Assembly (NCBI GenBank): GCA_937871505.1
Contig: CALMPF010000042.1
Coordinates: 62,001-126,000 of the forward strand
Direction of reading: 5' to 3'
From: an uncultured Planctomycetia bacterium
GTDB taxonomy: Bacteria > Planctomycetota > Phycisphaerae > Phycisphaerales > SM1A02
DNA: 64,000 nucleotides
Part shown: one piece after another, positions 18,272 to 27,349 of the stretch
Numbering within the stretch: position 1 is the stretch's first letter
How the letters are laid out: each line of letters starts with the position of its first letter
Made by a program: the position numbers and the translations under genes
The notes under the pieces: generated by a model
Seen by the model: the letters and a program-made list of their open reading frames with translations, nothing else
The model's database searches: none
What the model was told of the DNA's origin: nothing

Positions 18272-19805
18272 GGCGCCGCCATCCGAGATCGACGACGACC
18301 GGCCAGTGATCCGACGCCGCGGTGTCGGCGGCGTCGAGGCCATGATGCTCGAGCCACCGCGGCGAGAGGTCGCGCGTGTCGAGCGCGAACCCGCCGAGCT
18401 GGCGCAGGGCGGCGGAGCCGTAAAGCACGAAGTCGAGCTGTCCCGGCGTGAAGGGCTGGCCGTCGTCCGACCACGTCGCGTGCATCCGTCCGCAGAGCTT
18501 CGGCGCGACGCCGATCGCCTTGTTGGTGCCGTCGATGTCGATCCCCTCGATCAGCTCCTCGAGCGGCTCGAAGCTGCCGACGAGGTTCAGGTCGCCGCCG
18601 AGGACGACGCCCGCGAACCGGCCGCCTTGCACCACCGTGCGGTAGGCGTAGCGGATCGCCTGCACTTCCTCGAGGCGCGTGAGCTCCTCCTCGGTCCGCG
18701 CTCCTCCGCAGCACTTCAGGTGGACGGAGAAGACGAGCACAGGCAGCCGCGGCGCGGTCTCCTCGGTGGCCGCCGCCGCCCCGGGGATCATCACCTCGGC
18801 TGCGGCAAGGCGGACGTCGCGCCTGCGTCCGCGCTCATCGGTCCAGCTCGCCCGATCGAGCTCAGGGACCGCCTGTGCGGGATGCCGCGTGGCGACCGCG
18901 GTGCGGAGCTGCCCCCCGCCGCTTCCGACGACCGCATGCCATGGCGAACCTCCTTCGCCGGCGTGCTGCGCGAGCCAGCCGGCGACCTGCTCCGCGCGAT
19001 GCTCCTCGAGGAGCTCCTGGAAGAGGATCACGTCCGGCTCGAGGGCCCGGAGCACCCGCGCGAAGGGCTCCGGGTTCGAGAACATCGCTCCCCGCTCGAC
19101 GTTCCACGTCATCACGCGCAGCGCCGTCCCCGGCGCCCGCCGGATCGGATCGACCTCGGGATCCGGCGGAACCGTCGGGGCGGGGCGGCTGCTGAACCGA
19201 AACGCGAAGGAGTCGGTCTCGTCGACGATGGCGCCGGCGGCATCGCGGTGGATGAGCTTCCCGCCGATCCGATCGCCGACGAAGAGCGGCGCGTCCGCCG
19301 GAAGCCCGCGCCCGAAGCGGATCTCGGCGCGGTTGGAGGCCGCCGTCGGCGCGAAGGCGATCCCGAGCGCGTAGGGGGAGATCGGCCGCCACGCGCGATC
19401 GACCCACCGCCGCGCCCCGACACCCATGCCCGGCCGCTGCGGGTTGCGTGCATCGGGTGGCGAGAAGGTGACGATCAGGTCGATCCCCTTGAGGCCCTCG
19501 ACGGTCGCGCCGGTCGCGGCATCGCCGTCGGCGTCGAACAGGATCTCGAGCGTGCCATCGAGGCGCTGGAGGTTGACGGTCCGTCCCAGCTCGACCAGCA
19601 GGTGAACGAAGCCGGGATCGTCGACGATCTTGACGGCGCCGATGTCGATGGCGCCCAGCCGCGCATCGGGCGGGTCGATGAGCACGGGCCGGACCCCCGC
19701 CCAGTCATCGAACCGGCCGTCGAGGATGATGGGGCGTTCGGTGGCCGGGCCCTGGAGGGGCGCGGGAGCCGAGAGGAGCGCGACGGCGAGGGCGAAGGTG
19801 ATCAT
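18246..19805 (-). CDS. Secreted endonuclease/exonuclease/phosphatase-fold protein
   Basis: A 519-residue exported protein. The N-terminal hydrophobic segment (ITFALAVALLSAP) is a signal peptide. Residues about 20-215 form a beta-rich domain beginning ILDGRFDDWAGV, the pattern of CBM9-like/DOMON-type sugar or ligand-binding domains. Residues about 225-510 are an endonuclease/exonuclease/phosphatase domain with RVMTWNVERG, DVILFQELLEEH, VFSVHLKCCGG, VLGGDLNLVG and the terminal AASDHWPVVVDL, i.e. the metal- and phosphate-binding residues are present. It may cleave extracellular DNA or a phosphodiester; the substrate is unknown. Its 3' end overlaps the convergent metalloprotease gene. Confidence 0.82.
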   Translation of the reverse strand: MITFALAVALLSAPAPLQGPATERPIILDGRFDDWAGVRPVLIDPPDARLGAIDIGAVKIVDDPGFVHLLVELGRTVNLQRLDGTLEILFDADGDAATGATVEGLKGIDLIVTFSPPDARNPQRPGMGVGARRWVDRAWRPISPYALGIAFAPTAASNRAEIRFGRGLPADAPLFVGDRIGGKLIHRDAAGAIVDETDSFAFRFSSRPAPTVPPDPEVDPIRRAPGTALRVMTWNVERGAMFSNPEPFARVLRALEPDVILFQELLEEHRAEQVAGWLAQHAGEGGSPWHAVVGSGGGQLRTAVATRHPAQAVPELDRASWTDERGRRRDVRLAAAEVMIPGAAAATEETAPRLPVLVFSVHLKCCGGARTEEELTRLEEVQAIRYAYRTVVQGGRFAGVVLGGDLNLVGSFEPLEELIEGIDIDGTNKAIGVAPKLCGRMHATWSDDGQPFTPGQLDFVLYGSAALRQLGGFALDTRDLSPRWLEHHGLDAADTAASDHWPVVVDLGWRRLSSTSTPR

Positions 19806-20008
19806 CGTGGATCCAAGTCGGCGGAGTCGAGTGCAGGGCGCCCGCTCCCGTTCCCATCTCAGGAAAGACCGCTCAGGGAAGTCCGCGCTGGCGCGAGCGC
19901 GGGGCGACCGTGGCGCTCCGGAGGGGAGAAGGCGAGTCGGTAGTATGCCCGCTTCAGGAATCCGGCGTCTGTGACGGGTGAGCCGGGTGCGACGGATGGG
20001 CCGGGCGG

Positions 20009-20092
20009 GCCGAACGGGACGGATGAGTCGGACGGGCCGAACGGGACGAACGGGCCGAACGGGCCAAACGAGACGCATGAACCGAACGAGAC
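20009..20092. repeat. Imperfect 9-bp tandem repeat
   Basis: Units of the type CGAACGGGC/CGAACGGGA run in tandem (for example GGGCCGAACGGGACGAACGG), decaying to CGAACGAGA at the right end. It lies about 180 bases before glyA. Function unknown. Confidence 0.7.
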
Positions 20093-20260
20093 CGTCGCGA
20101 CGTCGCCTGCAAGCCGCTCTCCGGGCAGCGCGGTGCGCCGGGTCATCCCGGCCGGTCCACCGGCGCGCGGCGCGTCGCGGCACGCTGCCGTCGCCGGGAA
20201 CGGCGGGATTCCTGCGCTCGCCGCGCCGCTCGACGACGCCATGCGGCGCGACGTTCACAC

Positions 20261-20266
20261 TACGAT
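20261..20266 (+). promoter_or_regulatory. Putative -10 box of glyA
   Basis: TACGAT ends 6 bases before the ATG at 20273; no Shine-Dalgarno fits in between, consistent with leaderless initiation. Confidence 0.5.
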
Positions 20267-20272
20267 GGGCCC

Positions 20273-21610
20273 ATGAGCCCCGCCTCCTCGCCGACCGCTG
20301 CGACCCCGCGATCGAACGCGCCGGAAGCAGCAGCGCTCGATCCGCTCTCGCGCGGACTGATTGAACTGCTCGATCGCGACGATCCCGAGGTCGCCGCGAT
20401 CCTGCTCGCCGAGGCCGAGCGGCAGGCGACGACCCTCGAGCTGATCGCCAGCGAGAATCACGTCTCCGCCGCCGTGATGCACGCGATGGGGTCGTGGATG
20501 ACCAACAAGTACGCCGAGGGGTATCCCGGAAAGCGCTATTACGGCGGCTGCCGCTTCCACGACGAGGTCGAGGATCTCGCCCGCGAGCGCGCGAAGCGGC
20601 TCTTCGGCTGCCGCTTCGCGAACGTGCAGCCGCACTGCGGCGCGAACGCGAACATCGCCGCGTTCATGGCCGCCTGCGAGCCGGGGGACACCATCCTCTC
20701 GCTGCCGATCAAGTCCGGGGGCCATCTCAGCCACGGACTCAAGGTGAACTTCTCCGGGACGTTCTATCGGATCGTCGACTACGACCTCGATCCGACGACG
20801 GAGCTGCTCGACTACGACGCGATCGAGCGGATCGCGAAGGAGTGCCGCCCGCGGATGATCATCTGCGGCTATTCGGCCTACCCGCGCGTGATCGACTTCG
20901 CCCGGTTCCGCGCCATCGCCGACTCGGTCGGCGCCGTCCTCCTCGCGGACGTGGCGCACATCGCCGGGCTGATCGCCGCAGGCGTCCATCCCTCGCCGTT
21001 CCCGCACGCGCACATCGTCACGACCACGACGCACAAGACGCTGCGCGGTCCGCGCGGCGGGCTGATCCTCTCCGACGATGAGGAGTGGGCGAAGAAGATC
21101 GACCGCAAGGTCTTCCCCGGCAGCCAGGGCGGACCGCTGATGCACATCATCGCGGCGAAGGCGGTCGCCTTCGGCGAAGCGCTGCGTCCGGAGTTCCGCG
21201 CCTATTCGGCGCAGGTCGTCGCCAACGCCAGGGCCCTCGCCGCCGCGCTCGCGTCCCACGGCTACCGGCTCTGCTCGGGCGGCACCGACAACCACCTGAT
21301 GCTTGTCGACCTCCGCCCCAGGGATGCTGCCCTCACCGGAGCCGATGCCGAGCGCTGGCTCGAGTCGGCCGGGATCATCTGCAACAAGAACGGCATCCCC
21401 AACGATCCGCGTCCGCCGATGCAGACCAGCGGTCTCCGCCTCGGCACCCCCGCCGTGACCACCAAGGGGCTCCGCGAGCCGGAGATGGCGATGATCGCCG
21501 CCTGGATCGACCGCGTCATGGCGTCGCGCGGCGATCAGGCGACCTGCGCCGCGGTGGCAGCCGAGGTCGCTGCCTTCTGCCGGCGACTCGCAACCGCGAG
21601 CCGTCCGTAG
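20273..21610 (+). CDS. glyA: Serine hydroxymethyltransferase
   Basis: A 445-residue cytoplasmic PLP enzyme converting serine and tetrahydrofolate to glycine and methylene-tetrahydrofolate. Family landmarks: [52 protein letters not shown], the [20 protein letters not shown] stretch and the PLP lysine in [15 protein letters not shown] near residue 245. Length matches the family. Only a -10 box, not a ribosome binding site, precedes the ATG. It converges with pilT across 130 bases in which I see no gene. Confidence 0.97.
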   Translation: MSPASSPTAATPRSNAPEAAALDPLSRGLIELLDRDDPEVAAILLAEAERQATTLELIASENHVSAAVMHAMGSWMTNKYAEGYPGKRYYGGCRFHDEVEDLARERAKRLFGCRFANVQPHCGANANIAAFMAACEPGDTILSLPIKSGGHLSHGLKVNFSGTFYRIVDYDLDPTTELLDYDAIERIAKECRPRMIICGYSAYPRVIDFARFRAIADSVGAVLLADVAHIAGLIAAGVHPSPFPHAHIVTTTTHKTLRGPRGGLILSDDEEWAKKIDRKVFPGSQGGPLMHIIAAKAVAFGEALRPEFRAYSAQVVANARALAAALASHGYRLCSGGTDNHLMLVDLRPRDAALTGADAERWLESAGIICNKNGIPNDPRPPMQTSGLRLGTPAVTTKGLREPEMAMIAAWIDRVMASRGDQATCAAVAAEVAAFCRRLATASRP

Positions 21611-21740
21611 CGCGCCGGCGCCGACCGCGAGACCGCGCCCGCATCGCCCGCCGCCTCCGGGCGCCCGCTCGCTGCCGGTCCCTCGGGCCGGGCAGCCTGT
21701 GGCGAAAGTCATTCGCGCTGCGGCTCCCGCGCGCGCCGCG

Positions 21741-22838
21741 TCAGTTGCCGCCCAGGAGGCTCGCGGCGAGGTCTCGCGTCGAGAGCCCCTTCATGATCAT
21801 CGCGACCGCCTCGGGGTTGGTCGAGAGGCGGAGCGCCTCGGTGCCGGAGATCATCTCCATCTGCCAGAGCTTCGCAAGGTGCTGATCGAAGAGCTGCATC
21901 CCGGCGTCGCCGTTGGCGATCGCCTGGGGGAGGAGCTTGGGCGTCCCCTCTCGGATCATCTTGCGGGTCACCGGCGTGCTCCGCATGATCTCGACCACCG
22001 GGATCCTGTCGGCGCCATCCGTGGTCTTCGCCAGCCGCTGACTGATCACGGCCTCGATGTTCCCCGCGAGTTGCATGAGCAGGAGATCGCGCTCGTCCGG
22101 AGGGAAGAGCGCGATCATCCGCTGAAGCGTCTGCGAGGCGTTGGTCGTGTGCATCGTCGAAAAGACCGCGTGCCCCGTGTCCGCCGCCTGAAGCGCGGTG
22201 CGCATGGTCTCTGCGTCGCGCAGCTCGCCGAGGAGGATCACGTCCGGATCCTGCCGGAGGGCCACTCGCAGCGCTGCCAGGAAGGTCGGGGTGTCCTGAC
22301 CCAGCTCGCGCTGGGCGATCAGGGACTTCCTCGATGTATGCACGAACTCGATCGGGTCCTCGATCGTGATGATCCGGTGTCCGCGCTTCTCGTTGATGTG
22401 GCCGATCATCGCCGCCAGGGTGGTGCTCTTTCCGCTCCCGGTGGTTCCGGTGACGATGACGAGTCCGCGCGGCGTGTCGGCGATCTCCTCGATCACCGAG
22501 GGCAGGTTGAGGTCCTCGAACTTCGGGATGACGATCGGGACCAGCCTGATGGCCATCGCCATCCGCCCCTGCTGGTAGAAGGCGTTGACCCGGAACCGGG
22601 AGCGGCCGGGCATCTCGAAGCTGAAGTCGGCGCTCTTCTCGTCGTTGAGCTTGATCTGGGCATCCTCCGGGGCGATCTGGCGGATGGTCTCGCGAATCCA
22701 CTCGTCGGTGAGCGGTGCGGCGCCCTCGATGGGCACCAGCTCTCCCGAGCGGCGCACCATCGGCGGCCGCGCGGACTGCAAGTGGAGGTCGCCGACCTTG
22801 AGGTCGACCGCGGATCCGATCAGTGAGGCGAGATCCAT
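21741..22838 (-). CDS. pilT: Twitching motility ATPase
   Basis: A 365-residue type II/IV secretion ATPase of the retraction subclass. Walker A is VTGTTGSGKSTTLAAMI near residue 130, followed by the Asp box IITIEDPIEFVH, Walker B-like DPDVILLGELRDAETMRTAL and the His box TGHAVFSTMHTTNASQTLQR. The PilT-typical N-terminal domain (KVGDLHLQSARPPMVRRSG) and AIRLVP sequence separate it from PilB. It would power retraction of type IV pili at the inner membrane; the only other pilus gene visible is the prepilin peptidase at 42.9 kb. ATG 22838 abuts a 13-bp tandem repeat; another in-frame ATG at 22907 would add 23 repeat-coded residues. Confidence 0.94.
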   Translation of the reverse strand: MDLASLIGSAVDLKVGDLHLQSARPPMVRRSGELVPIEGAAPLTDEWIRETIRQIAPEDAQIKLNDEKSADFSFEMPGRSRFRVNAFYQQGRMAMAIRLVPIVIPKFEDLNLPSVIEEIADTPRGLVIVTGTTGSGKSTTLAAMIGHINEKRGHRIITIEDPIEFVHTSRKSLIAQRELGQDTPTFLAALRVALRQDPDVILLGELRDAETMRTALQAADTGHAVFSTMHTTNASQTLQRMIALFPPDERDLLLMQLAGNIEAVISQRLAKTTDGADRIPVVEIMRSTPVTRKMIREGTPKLLPQAIANGDAGMQLFDQHLAKLWQMEMISGTEALRLSTNPEAVAMIMKGLSTRDLAASLLGGN

Positions 22839-22903
22839 GTCTGGTTGGGCCGTCTGGTTGGGCCGTCGGGTTGGGCCGTCGGGTTGGGCCGTCTGGTCGG
22901 GCC
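22839..22903. repeat. 13-bp tandem repeat, 5 copies, abutting the pilT start codon
   Basis: Units GTCTGGTTGGGCC (22839, 22852), GTCGGGTTGGGCC (22865, 22878) and GTCTGGTCGGGCC (22891) follow without gaps and touch the pilT ATG (22836-22838 on the plus strand). On the minus strand the array stays open and in frame with pilT from an ATG at 22907. Confidence 0.92.
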
Positions 22904-22980
22904 GCATGCACGGGCTGCGGTCGGCTCGGAGTTCGGCGTCGGGAGGAGGGCGCGTCAGAACGCGGGCGACGCCGCAGGAG

Positions 22981-23020
22981 AAGGCCGGAGAAGGCCGGAG
23001 AAGGCGGGAGAAGGCTGGAG
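22981..23020. repeat. 10-bp tandem repeat, 4 copies
   Basis: AAGGCCGGAG twice, then AAGGCGGGAG and AAGGCTGGAG. Purine-rich, about 140 bases upstream of pilT on its strand. Confidence 0.9.
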
Positions 23021-23376
23021 GAGTTGACTCGCCGCCTGCCGACCTCCGCAGGCCGTCACGGTACCCGGTGCGCGCCGGTTACGCCTGACTCGGTGCATCG
23101 GCGCGGGGGCACTGGCGTCGGGCGTGCGGCATGCCTCGTTCCCTCCGGCCTGCCCAAGGCTCGCTCGGACGACGTGGCGCCGTGCGGCGACCCTCGAAAG
23201 GCCACCCAGCCGGCCGCGCGCGGAGCCCCCCGCTCCCCCGATCGGACCGCCGCACCTCCGACCCCGGTGCCCTCCGAGCCTCCCGATCCCCTGCCAGAAG
23301 TTGCGGATCGCCGATCGGTGAGGCCGCCTCGATGGCCAGCCTCCGGAGGGGAATCCCATCGCCGAGCCACGCGACC

Positions 23377-23408
23377 ATGCACCGCGCGCCGCAACGGCAG
23401 CGGTGCAT
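23377..23408 (-). terminator. Stem-loop downstream of the HD-GYP gene
   Basis: ATGCACCGC (23377-23385) and GCGGTGCAT (23400-23408) are perfect inverted repeats around a 14-base loop, 47 bases after the HD-GYP stop codon. No T-run follows, so an intrinsic terminator is uncertain. Confidence 0.35.
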
Positions 23409-23454
23409 CGGCCAACCCGGCGGAGCAGCGCTGGATGCGTCGGGAGCAGCAGAC

Positions 23455-24576
23455 CTACGCGCCGATGCCGCCATCGGAGAAGGCGTCGTCGTGGAGCTGC
23501 TCGCGGGCGGAGCGGAAGACGATCTCGCACTGGAGCAGGGCATCGACGATGGCCGGGTCGAACTGCGTCCCGCGACCGGCGACGATGATGCCGACGGCCT
23601 CCTCATGGCTCATCGCCGGCTTGTAGACGCGCTTCGAAGTCAGCGCGTCGTAGACATCGGCCACGCTGACGATCCTCGCCTCAAGCGGGATCGCCGCGCC
23701 GGCAGCGCGGGCGGGATACCCGCGACCATCCCATCGCTCGTGGTGGGCGGCGGCGATGTTCCGGGCCATCCGCAGGAGCGCGTCATCCCGCTGCCGCTCG
23801 AGGATGGCGTCGAGCGCTTCGGCGCCGATCACCGGATGCCGCTCGATCACGAGCCTCTCTTCGGGCGTGAGCTTCCCCTGCTTGAGCAGGACGCTGTCGG
23901 GGATCCCGACCTTGCCGATGTCGTGCAGCGACGAGGCGATCTGGAGGTTCCTGATCCACTCGTCATCGAGCTCGGGCTGCGCCGCCCGAAGCTGCTCGGC
24001 GAGGAGCCTGCTGTAGGCGGCGATGCGCTCGAGATGCTGCCCGGTCTCGCTGTCGCGGCTCTCCGCGAGCTTCGCCAGTCCGAAGATCAGGGTGTCGCGC
24101 GAGGAGAGCAGCGCCGCCTGCCGCTCGGCGATCAGCCGTCGCCGCTCGGACTCGGCGTACGCCTGCGCTCGGAGCTGCGCCCGGTACCCGCGCGAGTGGT
24201 AGCGGATGCGCGCCACCAGCTCGACCGGATCGGGCAGCTTGACGAGATAGTCGTTGGCCCCGGCCGCGAACGCCTCGGCCTTCATCGTCGCCTCGTCGTT
24301 GGCGCTGAGGACGATCAGCGGTGTCAGCCGCGTCGGCGCCTGGGCGCGGTAGGCGCGGACGAGCGCGATCCCGTCCGCGTCGGGCATGACGAGATCCTGG
24401 AGGATCACCGTCGGACCGAGCTCGGCGGCCAGCGCGAGGGCATCGGCGCCGCGATCGCAGTGGCGAAACCCGATCTCGGGATGCTCCGCGAGGATCCGGC
24501 GCACCGCCTCGCCGATGATCCGCTGGTCATCGACGAGCAGGACGAGGGGTGCATCGGAGGGCGTGGGAGACTCCAT
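23455..24576 (-). CDS. Response regulator with HD-GYP phosphodiesterase output
   Basis: A 373-residue two-domain signalling protein. Residues about 10-130 are a receiver domain (LVLLVDDQRIIGEAV; phospho-acceptor in VILQDLVMPDADG; lysine in DYLVKLPDP). After a helical linker, residues about 165-340 are an HD-GYP domain that hydrolyses cyclic di-GMP: ETGQHLERIAAYSRLLA, SSLHDIGKVGIPD, HPVIGAEAL, AAHHERWDGRGYPARAAG and ADVYDALTSKRVYK are all present, so it is probably active. No sensor kinase is adjacent; the partner is unknown. It is divergent from the debranching enzyme gene, with an inverted-repeat element between them. Confidence 0.93.
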   Translation of the reverse strand: MESPTPSDAPLVLLVDDQRIIGEAVRRILAEHPEIGFRHCDRGADALALAAELGPTVILQDLVMPDADGIALVRAYRAQAPTRLTPLIVLSANDEATMKAEAFAAGANDYLVKLPDPVELVARIRYHSRGYRAQLRAQAYAESERRRLIAERQAALLSSRDTLIFGLAKLAESRDSETGQHLERIAAYSRLLAEQLRAAQPELDDEWIRNLQIASSLHDIGKVGIPDSVLLKQGKLTPEERLVIERHPVIGAEALDAILERQRDDALLRMARNIAAAHHERWDGRGYPARAAGAAIPLEARIVSVADVYDALTSKRVYKPAMSHEEAVGIIVAGRGTQFDPAIVDALLQCEIVFRSAREQLHDDAFSDGGIGA

Positions 24577-24748
24577 CGATTGAGCGTGGGCGGGCGGGAG
24601 GGGGCCTCGGCGGCAGGCGTGCCGCCGGTGCCTCCGGGATCCGCGGGCGGGCGCCGCGAGCCTCATTCCGAGGCCGCCGCGCTCCGAACTCGGCGGCTCC
24701 CTGGCGCCAACGCCCGGCACGGTATCCGAAGAGCGCAGCGCAGGCGCC

Positions 24749-24821
24749 GGGCCCTTGAACGCCGCGCGGGGAAGCCTGCAAGGAACGCCGCTTCCGGGCT
24801 CCGCAGCAGGAGACAAGGGCC
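24749..24821. repeat. Short copy of the dispersed inverted-repeat element
   Basis: GGCCCTTG (24750-24757) pairs with CAAGGGCC (24814-24821). The right half, AACGCCGCTTCCGG then CCGCAGCAGGAGACAAGGG (about 24784-24819), nearly matches 41965-42000. The left half has lost the GTCGCGAGGC loop. It lies just before the -10 box of the debranching enzyme gene. Confidence 0.7.
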
Positions 24822-24831
24822 GCCGGAGTGG

Positions 24832-24837
24832 TAGGGT
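24832..24837 (+). promoter_or_regulatory. Putative -10 box of the debranching enzyme gene
   Basis: TAGGGT ends 7 bases before the ATG at 24845; weaker match than the TACnnT boxes of other genes. Confidence 0.35.
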
Positions 24838-24844
24838 GCCACCC

Positions 24845-27313
24845 ATGAGCTTCCCCGATCAGGCCGAGCCCGCGCCCGTCGAAACCCCGAGGGCCGGGAT
24901 CGAGCGGGCCGACACCGTCAGGTCCGAGCTGGACCGGCTCGGGCGCAGCGAGTGGCTGCTGACCAACGGGCTCGGCGGGTTCGCGATGGGGACCGCGTCG
25001 GGCATCCCCGAGCGGCGCTATCACGGGTGGCTCGTCGCAGCGACGATGCCGCCGCTCGGGCGCGTCGTGGCGCTGCACTCCTGCGTCGAGTGGCTCGTCG
25101 AGACCGGCGCCGGAAGCGCCGGCGACGATCCCGGCGCCGCGAGCTCCGAGTTCCGGCATGACCTTTCCGCCTATCGCTTCGCCGACGGGACGATCGCGCC
25201 GCGCGGGCTCGCTGCCTTCGAGCGCTTCGAGCTCGACGGGGACGCCTGCCACTGGCGATTCGCGATTCCGGGGCGCGACGGGGCTCGGGCGTTCAGCGTC
25301 ACGAGGAGCCTGCTCCTGCTCGACGGCGCCAACGCGCTGCGCGTGCGCTATCTCGTCGAGTGTGGCGGACGCACGGCCCGCCTCGAACTCAGGCCGCTGG
25401 CGGCGCTCCGCGACTTCCACGCGCTGCTTCGCGAAGGCGCCGATCTCGCGGTCGCCCTGAGCGAGCGCGGCGTGGTCTCCCTGAGCGGCGGCGAGTCGGC
25501 GCTCCTGCTGCGGGCGCAGCGCGAGGCATCGTCGGGGTCGGCCGCCGGAGCTGAGCAGAGCCCCGGCATCGACCGGCCCTCCGGCCACGGCGTGGCGACG
25601 GACTCGAACCCGCTCTTCACCGCCGACCACCAGTGGTGGCGGCGGTTCGAGTACCAGCTCGACCGCGAGCGCGGACAGGACGCGGTCGAAGACCTCTTCA
25701 GCCCGGGGATCTTCCGCGTCGGTTGCACCGGAACCACCGTCATCACGCTTGACGCATGGGTCTGCGCCTCGCCCCGCGACGGCGCTCCCGGCCCTTCGAG
25801 CGCTTCCGGAACTTCGGGCGACCCCGGCGCGTGCGGGTTCGCGATCCGCAGCGATGCATTCCCGGCGCCCGATGAGTCCTGGGCGGAGACCGAGGCTGCG
25901 GTCCGACGCCGCAGGTTGGCTCGCTCCGGAGCGCAGCGGGTGGCGGAGGCGATCGCGCGCGCGCCGTCGCGGGCGATCGATCTCGAGGCGGCCCGCGCCG
26001 TCCTCGTCCGCGCCGCGGATCAGTTCGTCGTCCTCCGCGAGCGGCGGGCGGGAACCTCTGGCGCCCCGCCCGCTCCGTCGCCCGCCGAGCTCGATGGAGC
26101 CTCACCGCGATCCGCCGCGCGGCTGACCGATCGATCGATCATCGCGGGGTATCCGTGGTTCTCCGACTGGGGGCGCGACACCTTCATCGCGCTTCGCGGG
26201 GTGCTGCTCTGCACCGGGCGCTTCGCGGAGGCGCTCGCGGTGCTGCGACAGTTCGCCGGACTTCAGCGCCGGGGCCTGATCCCCAACTGCTTCGACGACC
26301 GCACCGGGAGCGCCGAGTACAACACGGTCGACGGCTCGCTCTGGTTCGTCCACGCCGCCTGCGAGTACCTGCGCACCTCCGGGGACCGCGAGGGCTTCGC
26401 GTCGATCCGCGGCGCTGCGCTCGCGGTCGTCGATGCCTACCGCGACGGCACCGACTTCGACATCCGCATGGATGACGACGGACTGATCGCGGCAGGGAGC
26501 CCCGGCACCCAGCTCACATGGATGGACGCCCGCCGCGACGGCGTCGTCTTCACGCCGCGCCACGGGAAGCCCGTCGAGATCAACGCCCTCTGGCACTCCG
26601 GGCTGATCGAGCTCGCCGAGGCGATCGCGCCGGAGGGGCAGGCGCCGAGCGAGGCCGCGATGGCAGCCCGCGCCCGCGAGCTGCGCGCCCTCGCCGCCCG
26701 GGCGCAGGCATCGTTCGAGCCGACCTTCTGGAATGCCGAGGCCGACTGCCTCTTCGACGTGATCCTTCCGGGCGGCCCCGCTGCTTCCGACGCCGGTGCG
26801 GGTGGACGGGCGGGCGGAACGCCGAGCCGGCAGATCCGGCCGAACCAGATCTTCGCGGTGAGCCAGCCGCACTCTCCGCTCTCCCCGGCGCGCCGCGCCG
26901 CGGTGGTCGCGTGCGTGCGCTCGCGGCTGCTCACGCCGGTCGGCCTGCGCACGCTCGACCCCGCCGACCCGGGATACCGACCCCGATACGAAGGCTCTCT
27001 CTTCGACCGCGATGGCGCGTACCACAACGGGACGGTCTGGCCCTGGCTGATCGGCGCGTATGGCGAGGCGCTGCTCCGCGTCGGCGAGTTCTCCCCCGAA
27101 GCACGGGCCGAGGCGGCGGCGGCGCTGGCGCCCCTGCTGCAAGAGCTCACCGGACCGCGGCGCTCGGCCGGTCCCCTGCTTCAGGGTGCGGAGATCTACG
27201 ACGCGGAGCCGATCGATGGCGCGTGGCGCCCGCAGGGCTGCCCGGCGCAGGCGTGGTCGATCGGAGAGGCGCTGCGCCTGCTGCGGCTGATCGTCGAGCC
27301 GGCGTCGAGATAG
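24845..27313 (+). CDS. Glycogen debranching enzyme (amylo-alpha-1,6-glucosidase type, GDE_N/GDE_C)
   Basis: An 822-residue enzyme expected to remove alpha-1,6 branches from glycogen. The N-terminal beta-rich GDE_N domain (about 30-360) starts GRSEWLLTNGLGGFAMGTASG and RRYHGWLVAA, signature stretches of the family. The C-terminal alpha/alpha-barrel (about 375-820) has AGYPWFSDWGRDTFIALRG near residue 440, LIPNCFDDRTGSAEYNTVDG, LTWMDARRDGVVFTPRHGKP and VEINALWHSGL, with the acidic residues expected at the active site. It is longer than typical because of Ala/Ser/Gly-rich inserts near 235-255, 320-350 and 640-660. It is transcribed alone; the next gene converges. Confidence 0.9.
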   Translation: MSFPDQAEPAPVETPRAGIERADTVRSELDRLGRSEWLLTNGLGGFAMGTASGIPERRYHGWLVAATMPPLGRVVALHSCVEWLVETGAGSAGDDPGAASSEFRHDLSAYRFADGTIAPRGLAAFERFELDGDACHWRFAIPGRDGARAFSVTRSLLLLDGANALRVRYLVECGGRTARLELRPLAALRDFHALLREGADLAVALSERGVVSLSGGESALLLRAQREASSGSAAGAEQSPGIDRPSGHGVATDSNPLFTADHQWWRRFEYQLDRERGQDAVEDLFSPGIFRVGCTGTTVITLDAWVCASPRDGAPGPSSASGTSGDPGACGFAIRSDAFPAPDESWAETEAAVRRRRLARSGAQRVAEAIARAPSRAIDLEAARAVLVRAADQFVVLRERRAGTSGAPPAPSPAELDGASPRSAARLTDRSIIAGYPWFSDWGRDTFIALRGVLLCTGRFAEALAVLRQFAGLQRRGLIPNCFDDRTGSAEYNTVDGSLWFVHAACEYLRTSGDREGFASIRGAALAVVDAYRDGTDFDIRMDDDGLIAAGSPGTQLTWMDARRDGVVFTPRHGKPVEINALWHSGLIELAEAIAPEGQAPSEAAMAARARELRALAARAQASFEPTFWNAEADCLFDVILPGGPAASDAGAGGRAGGTPSRQIRPNQIFAVSQPHSPLSPARRAAVVACVRSRLLTPVGLRTLDPADPGYRPRYEGSLFDRDGAYHNGTVWPWLIGAYGEALLRVGEFSPEARAEAAAALAPLLQELTGPRRSAGPLLQGAEIYDAEPIDGAWRPQGCPAQAWSIGEALRLLRLIVEPASR

Positions 27314-27349
27314 GCCTCCAGCCCAGGCGCGGCACGCGAGCCCCCGCCG

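Larger units (their letters stand above)
19806..20272. other. Divergent intergenic stretch with tandem repeats
   Basis: No gene is recognised between the divergent endonuclease-fold gene and glyA. A leftward TATACT-like box (CATACT on the minus strand) lies near 19941-19946, and a 9-bp repeat array fills about 20009-20092. The right end carries the glyA -10 box. Confidence 0.5.
22839..23454. other. Gene-free stretch between pilT and the HD-GYP gene
   Basis: It holds two tandem repeats (22839-22903 and 22981-23020) and, at its right end, a stem-loop after the HD-GYP gene. Overlapping arginine-rich open frames have no protein-like composition. No gene is supported. Confidence 0.6.

Noticed and set aside
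19976..20276. 101-residue frame rich in Gly-Pro-Asn
   Set aside because: Translation of the 9-bp tandem repeat (unit length divisible by 3) ending over the glyA start; no other support.
21611..21740. Terminator between glyA and pilT
   Set aside because: GC-rich partial complementarity is present but no clean stem and no T-run; not distinguishable from background at this G+C.
22839..23020. Possible CRISPR array
   Set aside because: The repeats are contiguous 13- and 10-bp units without spacers and no cas genes are near.
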